Assembly: GCA_024802545.1 (NCBI GenBank)
Contig: CP103416.1
Coordinates: 930,001 to 994,000 of the forward strand
Source: SAR92 clade bacterium H455
GTDB lineage: Bacteria > Pseudomonadota > Gammaproteobacteria > Pseudomonadales > Porticoccaceae
Length of the DNA stretch: 64,000 nt
Direction of reading: 5' to 3'
The notes under the pieces were generated by a model. That model was not told the origin of the DNA and did no database searches. It saw nothing but the letters and a program-made list of their open reading frames with translations. The position numbers were made by a program, and so were the translations under genes. Position 1 is the stretch's first letter. Each line of letters opens with the position of its first letter. Positions 55,289 through 64,000 of the stretch are shown piece by piece.

Positions 55289-56191
55289 ATGACCATTCCA
55301 CAGTCAGTCAAACTAGTCGAAGTGGGTCCGCGAGATGGCTTGCAGAACGAATCAGCGGCGGTTTCAACCGCGGACAAAATTAATCTTATCCACGGCTTGA
55401 TCGGTGCTGGTGTCAGCTATATCGAAGCCGGCAGTTTTGTAAATCCCCGCAGCGTGCCCCAGATGGCTGATAGCGACCAGGTGTTTGCCGGCTTGAGGTC
55501 AACTGATGCGATAACTCTGGCTGCGCTAACACCCAACCTCAAAGGGTTTGAGCGGGCCATGGAGTCTGGGATCAAAGAGGTGGCAGTTTTTGCTTCGGCC
55601 TCTGAAGGCTTTTCGCAGAAAAATATCAACTGCACCATCGCTGAAAGTTTGACCCGTTTCGAACCTCTTATGCAGGCTGCCCGGGATCAGGGTGTAGCTG
55701 TGCGCGGTTATATATCCTGCGTGGTTGGCTGTCCCTACGATGGCATGGTTACACCCCAGCAGGTAGATCTGGTTTCTCGGGCGCTGTTTGATATGGGTTG
55801 CTATGAAGTCTCTCTGGGCGACACTATTGGTGTCGGCACAGCGGGGCACTTTAAGCGCCTGTTAGATCACCTGTTACTGCGAACATCGGCGGATAAGCTT
55901 GCGCTGCATTGTCACGACACCTATGGCCAGGCGCTGGCCAATATTTGCGCTTCACTGGAATACGGCATTGCCACAGTGGATGCCTCAGTGGCAGGTTTGG
56001 GTGGTTGCCCCTATGCATTGAATGCAACCGGCAATGTAGCCAGCGAAGATGTGGTGTATATGCTTAAAGGTATGGGTATTTCTACCGGCATCGACTTGGA
56101 TAAGTTGATCGAGGTAGGACAATCGATTTCTAGCTTATTGGGCAAGCCGACTAATTCACATGTTGCTCGGGCGAGATCAAACGCTGCATAA
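55289..56191 (+). CDS. liuE: Hydroxymethylglutaryl-CoA lyase
   Basis: 300 aa, DRE-TIM metallolyase: VKLVEVGPRDGLQNES (catalytic Arg/Asp and metal Asp), EAGSFVNPRSVPQMAD, LHCHDTYGQALAN (His metal ligands), and the active-site Cys of VAGLGGCPYA. It splits HMG-CoA into acetyl-CoA and acetoacetate, the last step of leucine catabolism. Translationally linked to liuC. Same fold as HsaF but clearly a different subfamily. Confidence 0.92.
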   Translation: MTIPQSVKLVEVGPRDGLQNESAAVSTADKINLIHGLIGAGVSYIEAGSFVNPRSVPQMADSDQVFAGLRSTDAITLAALTPNLKGFERAMESGIKEVAVFASASEGFSQKNINCTIAESLTRFEPLMQAARDQGVAVRGYISCVVGCPYDGMVTPQQVDLVSRALFDMGCYEVSLGDTIGVGTAGHFKRLLDHLLLRTSADKLALHCHDTYGQALANICASLEYGIATVDASVAGLGGCPYALNATGNVASEDVVYMLKGMGISTGIDLDKLIEVGQSISSLLGKPTNSHVARARSNAA

Positions 56192-56291
56192 ATTTGTCAC
56201 GTGAAAACGTAAAAAGTCTTGCAATACAGACTAAAATTATCGATAAAGAACGCGATTTAAAACCAGACACAATAAAAATGAGAGAGAAATT

Positions 56292-56672
56292 ATGTTCAGT
56301 CATATTATGATCGGTGCCAACAACATTGAAGAGTCGAAGAAATTCTACGATGCCACAATGGGTGTGTTGGGCTTTGGGGCAGGCACAGTTGATCCCAAGG
56401 GTCGCTGTTTTTACATGAGTGAGAGCGGTATTCTTGCCTTGAGTGTGCCAATCGATGGCCAGCCTGCGAGTCACGGCAATGGCAGTACCATTGGTTTTAA
56501 TGTTACTAGCACGGAACAGGGCGATGCATGGCATGCTGCTGGTCTGGCTAATGGCGGTACTACCTGTGAAGACGCTCCAGGTGTTCGCGCTGGCGGCGGT
56601 ATGGGTGATATGTACTTGGCTTATCTGCGTGATCCCGCGGGCAATAAAATCTGTGCTCTGATGCGCATGTAA
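56292..56672 (+). CDS. VOC (glyoxalase/bleomycin-resistance fold) protein
   Basis: 126-aa single-domain vicinal-oxygen-chelate protein: FSHIMIGANNIEESKKFYDATMGVLGFGAG, YMSESGILALSVP, and the C-terminal AYLRDPAGNKICALMRM, whose DPxGNKI segment is the conserved second half of the fold. The metal ligand pattern is incomplete (His near the N-terminus present; the C-terminal Glu position reads Cys). Function undetermined; common as a stand-alone gene. Confidence 0.8.
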   Translation: MFSHIMIGANNIEESKKFYDATMGVLGFGAGTVDPKGRCFYMSESGILALSVPIDGQPASHGNGSTIGFNVTSTEQGDAWHAAGLANGGTTCEDAPGVRAGGGMGDMYLAYLRDPAGNKICALMRM

Positions 56673-56710
56673 TTTGTAACCCATTTAATTTGTAACCCAT
56701 TTAATTTGTA
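56670..56710 (+). repeat. 16-bp tandem repeat, 2.6 copies, at the stop of the VOC gene
   Basis: TAATTTGTAACCCATT occurs twice in direct succession and then as TAATTTGTA. The first copy begins with the TAA stop codon of the VOC gene. Probably replication slippage. Confidence 0.9.
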
Positions 56711-56782
56711 GCAATCCTGAAAATCGGTGCGCGGTATCTATTAGGCTGTTTTATAAGGTTTTAGACAGTTTTTAACTGAAGG

Positions 56783-57808
56783 CTAATTAATAAGAGTCTT
56801 TGATTGCCTGCTAGGTATTTCGCGCACCAATTTCGGCACTAAAAATCCCGGTAATAAGCACTGTAACTCGCTGTAAATCTGCTTGGCGACACTGTCATCT
56901 AGATCAAAATGCTGGGCTCCGGCAACCGGATCGCAGAGATGTAGATAGTAAGGCGATACGCCACAATCAAATAATCGTTCACTCAATTTCGCCAGCGTCA
57001 CGGCACTGTCATTAACCCCGCGCAACAGCACCGACTGGTTAAGCACTTGCATACCAGCGTCTAATAATTTGTTGATCGTCCTGGCAACCTCGGCGTCAAT
57101 CTCATTGGCGTGATTAATATGCAGCACCACAATGGGTTTGAGTCTGGTGGCTGTGGCCCAGTTTAAAAATCCCTGATCTATGCGCGCTGGAATTACCACC
57201 GGCAGTCTGGTGTGAATACGCAGTCGCTTGATATGAGCTATCTCGGCAATTTCGGTAGTTAGCCAGCTGAGAAAATTATCATTGGCGGCCAATGGATCTC
57301 CGCCACTATAAATCACTTCATTGATGTTTTCGTCACTGCGAATATAGTCCAGAGCAGATTGCCACTGCTGCTTGCTCTGACGGTTTTCACTGTAGGGAAA
57401 GTGGCGACGAAAACAGTAGCGGCAGTTGATCGCACAGGCTGGGCTAATAACCAGCAGCAGTCGATTGGCGTACTTATGTACAATGCCCGCGATAGGATTG
57501 TGCTTACTTTCTTCCAGGGGGTCCTTGTTGTAGTCTGAACTCTGCTGCATTTCGGCGCTGACTGGCAGTACCTGAAGTAGTAGTGGATCTTTAGGATTTC
57601 CCGGTTCCATGCGCTGGATAAACGGCTTGGGCACTTTGAGGGAAAATTCTGCTGCTGCCTGCTGGCTAGTAGATAGCTGCTCTGGGGCCAGATCTAAATA
57701 GCTCAGCAGTTCATCTATGGAGGTGACCGCTTGGCTCAGTTGCACTTTCCAGTCAGGGCTAATGCTGATCGGTTGTGCCGGGCTGAGATTGCTTGTTATT
57801 GTCGGCAT
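56783..57808 (-). CDS. epmB: EF-P beta-lysylation protein (radical SAM aminomutase-like)
   Basis: 341 aa (E. coli 342). Radical-SAM CAINCRYCFRRHFPYSEN (three Cys), EVIYSGGDPLAAND, LRIHTRLPVVIPARI, SVLLRGVND. The EpmB subgroup lacks the C-terminal zinc-binding extension of true lysine 2,3-aminomutases, consistent with the length. It converts lysine to (R)-beta-lysine for attachment to elongation factor P. efp, its usual divergent neighbour, is not in the window; a 127-nt gap leads to tadA. Confidence 0.9.
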   Translation of the reverse strand: MPTITSNLSPAQPISISPDWKVQLSQAVTSIDELLSYLDLAPEQLSTSQQAAAEFSLKVPKPFIQRMEPGNPKDPLLLQVLPVSAEMQQSSDYNKDPLEESKHNPIAGIVHKYANRLLLVISPACAINCRYCFRRHFPYSENRQSKQQWQSALDYIRSDENINEVIYSGGDPLAANDNFLSWLTTEIAEIAHIKRLRIHTRLPVVIPARIDQGFLNWATATRLKPIVVLHINHANEIDAEVARTINKLLDAGMQVLNQSVLLRGVNDSAVTLAKLSERLFDCGVSPYYLHLCDPVAGAQHFDLDDSVAKQIYSELQCLLPGFLVPKLVREIPSRQSKTLIN

Positions 57809-57936
57809 GGTGAATATTAGGTCCTTTGGCTTTAGCTATTTATGGCGTCTGTTGACCGCTCTAAGCCAGAATTAAGTCGGAGAGTTTACGCGATTGGCGC
57901 GTGGCTACATAGTGAGTTTTCAGTAAGGGTATTGAT

Positions 57937-58410
57937 GTGTCTGTAGAAGAAGATTTTATGAGTCGCGCTCTGGGGCTTGCGCAACAGGCTGCGGCAGTGG
58001 GAGAAGTGCCGGTTGGCGCTGTGGTGGTCAAAGATGGCGAGGTGATTGGCGAGGGTTACAACCAGCCTATCACCAGCTGCGACCCCACCGGCCACGCTGA
58101 AATTATTGCTCTGCGCAACGCTGCCACAGCGCTGGGTAACTATCGCCTTAGTGGCTGCGATCTCTATGTGACTATTGAACCCTGCACCATGTGTGTCGGC
58201 GCCATGGTTCACGCCCGTATTGGCAAGATTATTTTTGGTGCCAGAGAGCCTCGCGCTGGCGCCTTGGAAAGTCAGTTGCGACTGATGGATGAATCTCACT
58301 ACAACCATTTCATCGATTGGCAGGGAGGTGTTTTGGCAGAGGAGTGCGGGGCGATTATGAGTGGTTTTTTTCGCGCTAAGCGGGCCGCAGGAAAAGCGCT
58401 AAAATTATAG
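57937..58410 (+). CDS. tadA: tRNA-specific adenosine deaminase
   Basis: 157 aa, GTG start at 57937 with AAGGG 8 nt upstream; ATG at 57958 is a shorter option. The zinc deaminase motif HAEIIALRNAA (His, Glu) and PCTMCVGAMVHARI (two Cys) are intact. It converts A34 to inosine in tRNA-Arg(ACG), an essential function. Lies in the usual gammaproteobacterial order tadA-mltF-purL, though mltF is on the opposite strand here. Confidence 0.95.
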   Translation: MSVEEDFMSRALGLAQQAAAVGEVPVGAVVVKDGEVIGEGYNQPITSCDPTGHAEIIALRNAATALGNYRLSGCDLYVTIEPCTMCVGAMVHARIGKIIFGAREPRAGALESQLRLMDESHYNHFIDWQGGVLAEECGAIMSGFFRAKRAAGKALKL

Positions 58411-58430
58411 GGCTCTTGATTGATCAAGCT

Positions 58431-59918
58431 TTAGAGAGAGGAGGGCGCTGAGTCTTCCCATTCGCTGTTTGGCTGCAGCGTTTCTTCATTTTGCACCTCC
58501 AGTTGCTGAGAGAGCTCATGAAGTTCCAGATAGCGTGTGTAGTAGCGAATATTGTCCACATAGATCACTGGCTCATTGCCCCGCGCATAGCCGTATTTAA
58601 GTGTTGGGTAATATTTTTTATTGCTCAGTTTGGGTAAGTGCTGGCGCACATGCTCCCATAAATCCGGATCCTGTCCATTGCGTTGAGTGAGAATGCGCGC
58701 ATCTTCCATATGTCCAAAGCCGACATTGTAGGCTGCCAGAGCCAGCAGCGTGCGGTCTGGTTCGCTGATGCGATCCGGAAGGCGCGAGCGGAGTTTCGAC
58801 AGATAGGCGGCGCCGCCAGTCAGGCTTTGCTGTGGGTCGAGGCGATTGGTTATATTCATTTCCCGGGCGGTCGTCAGGGTCAGCATCATTAAGCCGCGAA
58901 CGCCGGTGGGGGAGCGTGCCTTTGGATTCCAGTGCGATTCTTGATAGGCCACGGCGGCCAGCAGATGCCAATCAAAACCAAACTGCTCTGCGGCCAGCTT
59001 AAACAGCGGCTCATAATTTGGCAGCCTGCTATTGACTAGCTGGCCAAAGCGCTGAGATCCAGCCACAGAGAAATTGTCGGCCTGTTCCAGCAGGTCATTT
59101 TTTAATGCCGCTAATTCGCCGCTGGCACTGTAGTCGCTGAGAAAGCGATTGGCCGCCGCTAGCAAGGTGCCGTCGCCATGGCGGGGAAAGGCCCAGGCCA
59201 CAGATTGGGGGTCGGAAATATCGATGGCCCGACGCACTTGGGGGTAGATATGCCGGCTTACCAAATAGGCTAGGGAGTCCACCACGGTGTAATCGATCTC
59301 ACTGTCGTGAACCATACGCAGCAACTCGCTCATTTCACTGTTGGCGTTTTCACGCCAAGCTAAAGTTGGATATTGTCTGGCCCAGTATTTGAGTTGTTCA
59401 CTGTGAGACGAGCCCTTAACTATGAGTAGGTCGCCGTCGAGACTTGCCAGTGAGCGTGGCCGCGCTGAGCCACGGCGGTAAACCAAATATTGTGTCACCT
59501 GCAGGTAGGGATCGCTAAATTGCAGCAACTTGCTGCGGCTTTCAGTGATGGTAATGTTGGCGGCGGCAAAATTGCCTTCGGGCCCGCCGACTGAAAGCAG
59601 CAGGGCTTTCAGGCTAGGCTTTGACCGCACCACCAGCTCTACACCGAGGCTCTCAGCAAAGGCTTTGGCAAGCAAATACTCAAGGCCATTTTTACCCCTG
59701 CCGTCTTCATAGTAGGTGGTTGGGCCGTCGACAGTGAGCATCTGCAATGTGCCGCTGAGTTGCACCTGTTGAAGGTCGCTGATACGGGCGCTGCTGCTAA
59801 AATGGAAGAGAAATAATGCAGCGGTAAAGGCCAAAGTGATGCGCGTGCCAGCGCGTCTTGCGCTGACTGGGAATCGAGTTGAAAATTTTGTTATAGGTCC
59901 GAGCAAAGTGCTCTCCAA
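58431..59918 (-). CDS. mltF: Membrane-bound lytic murein transglycosylase F
   Basis: 495 aa. N-terminal hydrophobic segment (TLAFTAALFLFHFSSS), then a solute-binding (SBP_bac_3-like) regulatory domain (about 60-280: GTLQMLTVDGPTTYYED...), then the SLT catalytic domain with AYQESHWNPKARSPTGVRGLMMLT (catalytic Glu in QESHW) and LAAYNVGFGHMEDAR. It cleaves peptidoglycan glycan strands at the outer membrane. Convergent with tadA, separated by 20 nt, and divergent from purL. Confidence 0.93.
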   Translation of the reverse strand: MESTLLGPITKFSTRFPVSARRAGTRITLAFTAALFLFHFSSSARISDLQQVQLSGTLQMLTVDGPTTYYEDGRGKNGLEYLLAKAFAESLGVELVVRSKPSLKALLLSVGGPEGNFAAANITITESRSKLLQFSDPYLQVTQYLVYRRGSARPRSLASLDGDLLIVKGSSHSEQLKYWARQYPTLAWRENANSEMSELLRMVHDSEIDYTVVDSLAYLVSRHIYPQVRRAIDISDPQSVAWAFPRHGDGTLLAAANRFLSDYSASGELAALKNDLLEQADNFSVAGSQRFGQLVNSRLPNYEPLFKLAAEQFGFDWHLLAAVAYQESHWNPKARSPTGVRGLMMLTLTTAREMNITNRLDPQQSLTGGAAYLSKLRSRLPDRISEPDRTLLALAAYNVGFGHMEDARILTQRNGQDPDLWEHVRQHLPKLSNKKYYPTLKYGYARGNEPVIYVDNIRYYTRYLELHELSQQLEVQNEETLQPNSEWEDSAPSSL

Positions 59919-60108
59919 AAGATTCCTGAAATGTTGCTCTAGATGGCCGCTTTCGATTGCTGAAGGGGCATCTTAGTAAATAATTACTTCAAAATGCCTG
60001 TAGCTACAAGAATTGTACAGGCTTTACTCAATTCTATCTGCCTACCGACAGTTTTTTCAGCTAGAATACCGCGCTTTCTCATTCGAAAGTTTTGCGAGCA
60101 CTGCCTCT

Positions 60109-63100
60109 ATGATGATCCTCACCGGCGCACCTTCTCTGTCTGCGTTTAGACGTAAAAAACTCCTTTCAACTCTGCAGCAAGTGGTGCCCTCTACGGTGTC
60201 AGTCTACGCTGAATTTGTGCATTTTGCCGAGCTGACTCAGCCGCTCTCTGAGAGCGCAGTGGAAACGCTTCAGGCGCTGCTGACCTATGGTCCACGAGAG
60301 GAAAAGACCGCCACCAAAGGACAGCTTATTTTAGTGGTGCCAAGACCTGGAACCATTTCACCCTGGTCGAGCAAGGCCACGGATATAGCCCACAACTGCG
60401 GCCTAGATCAGGTTGTCAGGGTCGAGCGCGGCACCGCCTATTATGTTCAGGGCGAAGAGGCCTTCAGTGCGCAGCAGCTTGCCGACCTAGGCGCTGAACT
60501 CCATGACCGCATGGTTGAGACAGTGCTCGATGGGCTGCCGCAGGCAGAGATATTATTTAGTCATCAAGAGCCGGCTCCAGTCACCAGTGTCGATACATTG
60601 GGCGGCGGTGTTGATGCCCTGAGAAAAGCCAATTCTGAGCTGGGTCTGGCACTGGCCGAAGATGAAGTAGAGTATCTGGTGGAGAGCTTCAACGGTCTCC
60701 AGCGCAATCCCACCGATGTGGAATTGATGATGTTTGCTCAGGCCAACTCAGAGCACTGCCGTCACAAAATATTTAATGCCAGCTGGACCCTCGATGGTGA
60801 AGACCAAGAGCACAGCCTGTTTGGCATGATTCGAAATACCTACAAGGTCAATGGTGAGAACGTTCTCTCAGCCTACTCGGATAACGCTGCCGTAGTGGTA
60901 GGCACCGAGGGTGGCCGTTTCTATCCGGATCCGGCAACCAAGCTCTATGGCTACAGCCAAGAGTCAGTGCACCTGCTGATGAAAGTAGAGACCCATAATC
61001 ACCCAACCGCTATCTCTCCCTATGCTGGTGCCGGCACCGGTTCCGGTGGCGAGATCCGCGACGAAGGTGCAGTGGGCCGCGGCTCAAAACCGAAAGTGGG
61101 GCTGGTGGGCTTTAGCGTCTCCAATCTCAATATCCCCAACTACAAGCAGTCTTGGGAAGAAGAGTATGGCAAGCCTGGGCGTATAGTCTCGGCACTGGAT
61201 ATTATGCTCGAAGGTCCAATCGGTGGCGCCGCGTTTAACAATGAGTTCGGTCGCCCCAATATCTGCGGCTATATGCGCAGCTTTGAAGTGGACTTTGACG
61301 GTCAGCGTCGCGGCTATCACAAGCCGATTATGATCGCCGGCGGTTACGGCAATATTCGCGCCGACCATGTAGATAAACCTGAATTTAAACCCGGCGCACA
61401 GTTGATCGTGCTCGGTGGTCCAGCCATGTTGATTGGTCTCGGGGGTGGTGCCGCCTCGTCTATGGCCACTGGCTCGAGTTCAGTGGATCTCGACTTTGCC
61501 TCAGTGCAGCGCATGAATCCAGAAGTGGAACGACGCTGTCAGGAAGTGATCGATCAGTGCTGGCAGCAGGGTGACAATAACCCGATTGCCTTTATTCACG
61601 ATGTCGGCGCCGGCGGCCTATCCAATGCTTTGCCGGAGCTGGTCAAAGATGGCGGCACTGGCGGCCATTTCCAGTTGCGCAAAGTGCCTAACGACGAACC
61701 TGGTATGGCACCTGTAGCCATCTGGTGTAACGAAGCTCAAGAACGCTACGTACTGGCCGTCGAGCCTCGCGACCTGACGCGCTTTTTGGAGATCTGTCAC
61801 CGAGAGCGCTGCCCAGTAGCCGTAGTTGGCGAAGCGGTAGAAGATAAAACGATCACTGTCAGCGACAGCTATTTCAAAAATGATCCCGTAGATCTGCCCA
61901 TGTCGGTACTCTTTGGCAAGGCGCCAAAGATGCATCGCGTTGCCGAGCGCGACCAGGCTGAAGGCAAACCCTTCGCCACGAAAAAACTGAATATTGAAGA
62001 CGCTGTATTTCAGGTGCTGCGCCACCCCACAGTGGCGAGTAAAAACTATTTAATCACCATCGGCGATCGCACGGTTGGCGGTATGGTCGCTCGCGATCAA
62101 ATGGTCGGCCCCTGGCAGATTCCCGTGGCTGACTGTGCAGTGACTACAGTGACTTATGACAGCACCGCTGGTGAAGCCATGGCTATGGGCGAGCGGACAC
62201 CGTTGGCGCTGATTAATGCGCCAGCTTCAGGGCGTATGGCTATTGGTGAGGCGATTACCAATATAGCCGCGGCACGCATTGGCCAGATGCAAGATATCAA
62301 GCTCTCAGCTAACTGGATGAGTGCCGCCGGTCATCCCGGCGAAGATGAAAAGCTCTACCGCGCTGTGCAGGCCGTGGGCATGGAGCTGTGCCCGGCTCTG
62401 GGTATTACTATTCCGGTGGGAAAGGACTCCATGTCCATGCGCACCACCTGGACTGATGGCGATGAAGACAAGGCGGTGACTTCGCCCATGTCGCTGATTA
62501 TTACCGCCTTCTCACCGGTTCTCGATGTACGTAAAACAGTCACCCCGCAGCTGCGTACCGACGCCGGTGAAACCCAGCTGTTATTGCTCGACCTGGGTGC
62601 AGGTGCCCAGCGCATGGGTGGCTCGATTCTCGCTCAGGTGAATCAGCAGATGGGTGATACGGCGCCAGATTTAGATAACCCTGCGCTGTTAAAAAACTTC
62701 TTTGATGCCATGCAGGTCTCCCTTGAGCAGGGCGATATTCTCGCCTATCACGATCGCTCTGATGGCGGCCTGTTGACCACTCTGGTTGAGATGTCATTTG
62801 CCGGGCACGTAGGTATCTCTATCGACGTCTTTGGCCTTGGTGATGATCCTATTGCCGCGCTGTTTAATGAGGAGCTGGGAGCAGTGATCCAGGTCTCTGC
62901 TGAGCACACCAATGGGGTGGCAGAGCGCTTTAGCAATGCCGGTGTCGACGTGCATCTGCTGGGTGGTTTAAACAGTCATCAGACCGTTGAGATTATCAAT
63001 AAAAAGCTGCCGTTGTTTAAGCGCCCGCGGGTTGATTTGCAGCGGACCTGGAGCGAAACCTCCTATCGCATGGCAGCACTGCGCGACAATACCGACTGCG

Positions 63101-63981
63101 CTTTAGAAGAGTTTAATAATATTGCCAGCAACGACCCAGGTCTGTCGGTGAAGCTCAGTTACGATCCCAGCGATGATATCGCCGCACCCTATATTAATTC
63201 CGGTGTTAGGCCTGCTGTGGCGATTCTCCGTGAGCAGGGGGTTAACAGCCATCTTGAAATGGCCGCGGCATTTGATCGCGCTGGGTTTGATGCGGTGGAT
63301 GTGCATATGAGCGATCTGCTCGCTGGCCGGCGTGTGCTGAGTGACTTTGGCGGCGTGATTGCCTGTGGTGGTTTCTCCTACGGTGATGTCTTGGGAGCCG
63401 GCGAAGGCTGGGCCAAGACGGTGCTATTTAACGAGCAAATACGCGACCAGTTTCAGCGCTTCTTTCAGCGTTCCGACAGCTTTAGTCTCGGCGTCTGTAA
63501 TGGCTGCCAGATGCTCAGTAACCTCAAGACATTGATTCCCGGTGCCGAACTCTGGCCACGCTTTGTCAGCAATTACTCAGAGCAGTTTGAAGCGCGCTTC
63601 TCGCTGGTTCGAGTTGAAGAGTCGCCGTCTATATTCTTGCAGGGTATGGCCGGATCTCATATGCCGATTGCAATTTCTCACGGCGAGGGGCGCGCGGAAT
63701 TTTCCTCCCAGAAGGCGATGGATCGGTTGCTCTCCAGCAATCAGGTGGCCATGCGTTTCCTTGACAATAATGGCGAGGTTGCATCAACTTATCCGGCCAA
63801 CCCCAATGGTTCGCCAGATGGCATTACCGGTGTTTCCAGCAGCGATGGTCGCGCCACATTGATGATGCCGCACCCAGAGCGGGTTTATCGCACAGTGCAG
63901 AATTCTTGGCACCCAGATGACTGGGGCGAAGATGGTGCCTGGATGCGTATCTTTAGAAATGCGCGAAAGTTTGTCGATTAA
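60109..63981 (+). CDS. purL: Phosphoribosylformylglycinamidine synthase
   Basis: 1290 aa from ATG 60109 ([14 protein letters not shown]), matching the E. coli start (MMEILRGSPALSAFR); the frame is open 32 codons further left without homology. Large-type single-chain PurL: N-terminal linker, two AIR-synthase-like halves ([39 protein letters not shown], then [10 protein letters not shown]), and a C-terminal glutaminase domain with the nucleophile in [10 protein letters not shown] and HPERVYR. Fourth step of purine biosynthesis. Complete within the window. Confidence 0.96.
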   Translation: MMILTGAPSLSAFRRKKLLSTLQQVVPSTVSVYAEFVHFAELTQPLSESAVETLQALLTYGPREEKTATKGQLILVVPRPGTISPWSSKATDIAHNCGLDQVVRVERGTAYYVQGEEAFSAQQLADLGAELHDRMVETVLDGLPQAEILFSHQEPAPVTSVDTLGGGVDALRKANSELGLALAEDEVEYLVESFNGLQRNPTDVELMMFAQANSEHCRHKIFNASWTLDGEDQEHSLFGMIRNTYKVNGENVLSAYSDNAAVVVGTEGGRFYPDPATKLYGYSQESVHLLMKVETHNHPTAISPYAGAGTGSGGEIRDEGAVGRGSKPKVGLVGFSVSNLNIPNYKQSWEEEYGKPGRIVSALDIMLEGPIGGAAFNNEFGRPNICGYMRSFEVDFDGQRRGYHKPIMIAGGYGNIRADHVDKPEFKPGAQLIVLGGPAMLIGLGGGAASSMATGSSSVDLDFASVQRMNPEVERRCQEVIDQCWQQGDNNPIAFIHDVGAGGLSNALPELVKDGGTGGHFQLRKVPNDEPGMAPVAIWCNEAQERYVLAVEPRDLTRFLEICHRERCPVAVVGEAVEDKTITVSDSYFKNDPVDLPMSVLFGKAPKMHRVAERDQAEGKPFATKKLNIEDAVFQVLRHPTVASKNYLITIGDRTVGGMVARDQMVGPWQIPVADCAVTTVTYDSTAGEAMAMGERTPLALINAPASGRMAIGEAITNIAAARIGQMQDIKLSANWMSAAGHPGEDEKLYRAVQAVGMELCPALGITIPVGKDSMSMRTTWTDGDEDKAVTSPMSLIITAFSPVLDVRKTVTPQLRTDAGETQLLLLDLGAGAQRMGGSILAQVNQQMGDTAPDLDNPALLKNFFDAMQVSLEQGDILAYHDRSDGGLLTTLVEMSFAGHVGISIDVFGLGDDPIAALFNEELGAVIQVSAEHTNGVAERFSNAGVDVHLLGGLNSHQTVEIINKKLPLFKRPRVDLQRTWSETSYRMAALRDNTDCALEEFNNIASNDPGLSVKLSYDPSDDIAAPYINSGVRPAVAILREQGVNSHLEMAAAFDRAGFDAVDVHMSDLLAGRRVLSDFGGVIACGGFSYGDVLGAGEGWAKTVLFNEQIRDQFQRFFQRSDSFSLGVCNGCQMLSNLKTLIPGAELWPRFVSNYSEQFEARFSLVRVEESPSIFLQGMAGSHMPIAISHGEGRAEFSSQKAMDRLLSSNQVAMRFLDNNGEVASTYPANPNGSPDGITGVSSSDGRATLMMPHPERVYRTVQNSWHPDDWGEDGAWMRIFRNARKFVD

Positions 63982-64000
63982 AGATGCGCGCAAACTAAAT

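Noticed and set aside
58412-58430. Small hairpin CTTGA-TTGA-TCAAG between tadA and mltF as a terminator
   Set aside because: Stem of only 5 bp and no U-run on either strand.
1-64000. CRISPR arrays, insertion sequences, prophage genes, tRNA or rRNA genes
   Set aside because: No regularly spaced repeats, transposase or integrase motifs, phage genes or cloverleaf sequences were recognised in the gene-free stretches.

Overview
The window looks like a marine-type gammaproteobacterium. The right edge carries tadA, mltF and purL in the neighbourhood usual for that class, next to epmB and ptsP. Most of the rest (about 1-47 kb) is a steroid-catabolism island. Assignments rest on motifs and on remembered family sequences; no database search was run.

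Layout. (1) 1-92: the 3' end of a ketosteroid isomerase, convergent with a LuxR-type (TeiR-like) regulator at 135-1277. (2) 1.4-9.3 kb, minus strand: the 9,10-seco (ring A/B) operon fadD3-hsaC-hsaB-hsaA-hsaD-hsaE-hsaG-hsaF. It covers hydroxylation, meta-cleavage and hydrolysis of the aromatised A ring, the 2-hydroxypentadienoate branch, and the CoA ligase for the residual C/D-ring acid (HIP). (3) 9.4-20.8 kb, plus strand, divergent from fadD3: the HIP (C/D ring) beta-oxidation operon ipdA-ipdB-crotonase-fadE31-fadE32-fadA6-SDR-fadE33-fadE30-ipdF-thiolase. (4) 20.8-47 kb: an unusual peripheral set. It holds a KstD-type delta1-dehydrogenase coupled to a BaiE/Hsh2-like 7-alpha-dehydratase, a sulfatase, a eukaryote-like steroid 5-alpha-reductase divergent from a delta4-(5alpha)-dehydrogenase that is itself coupled to another NTF2-fold protein, an OYE reductase with an altered active site, an amidohydrolase-fold protein lacking its metal ligands, a MaoC hydratase, six hydroxysteroid-type SDRs, a BaiCD-like flavo-iron-sulfur enoate reductase, a KshA/DAF-36-like Rieske oxygenase, a TonB receptor, and AraC and TetR regulators. 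(5) 45.7-64 kb: mixed genes (lipase-like hydrolase, DUF1295 protein, MgtC, ptsP), a second TonB receptor split by one in-frame stop, liuC-liuE of leucine breakdown, a VOC protein, then epmB, tadA, mltF and purL.

How it fits together. TonB receptors would import steroids. The sulfatase, SDRs, 5alpha/delta4 enzymes, KstD and the Rieske enzyme would convert them to 9-hydroxy-androstadienedione. The BaiE-like dehydratase and the BaiCD-like reductase suggest that 7-hydroxylated (bile-acid-like) or otherwise decorated steroids are accepted. The hsa genes then open rings A/B, and fadD3, ipdAB, the fadE genes and fadA6 degrade rings C/D to central metabolites. Not seen here: kshB, ipdC, an echA20 look-alike, and side-chain-degradation genes (fadE28/29, ltp2, chsH). 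These would have to be elsewhere.

The best candidates for new biology are the repeated flavoenzyme + NTF2-fold gene pairs, the 5alpha-reductase/delta4-dehydrogenase pair, the metal-ligand-free amidohydrolase and the crotonase lacking both catalytic glutamates.
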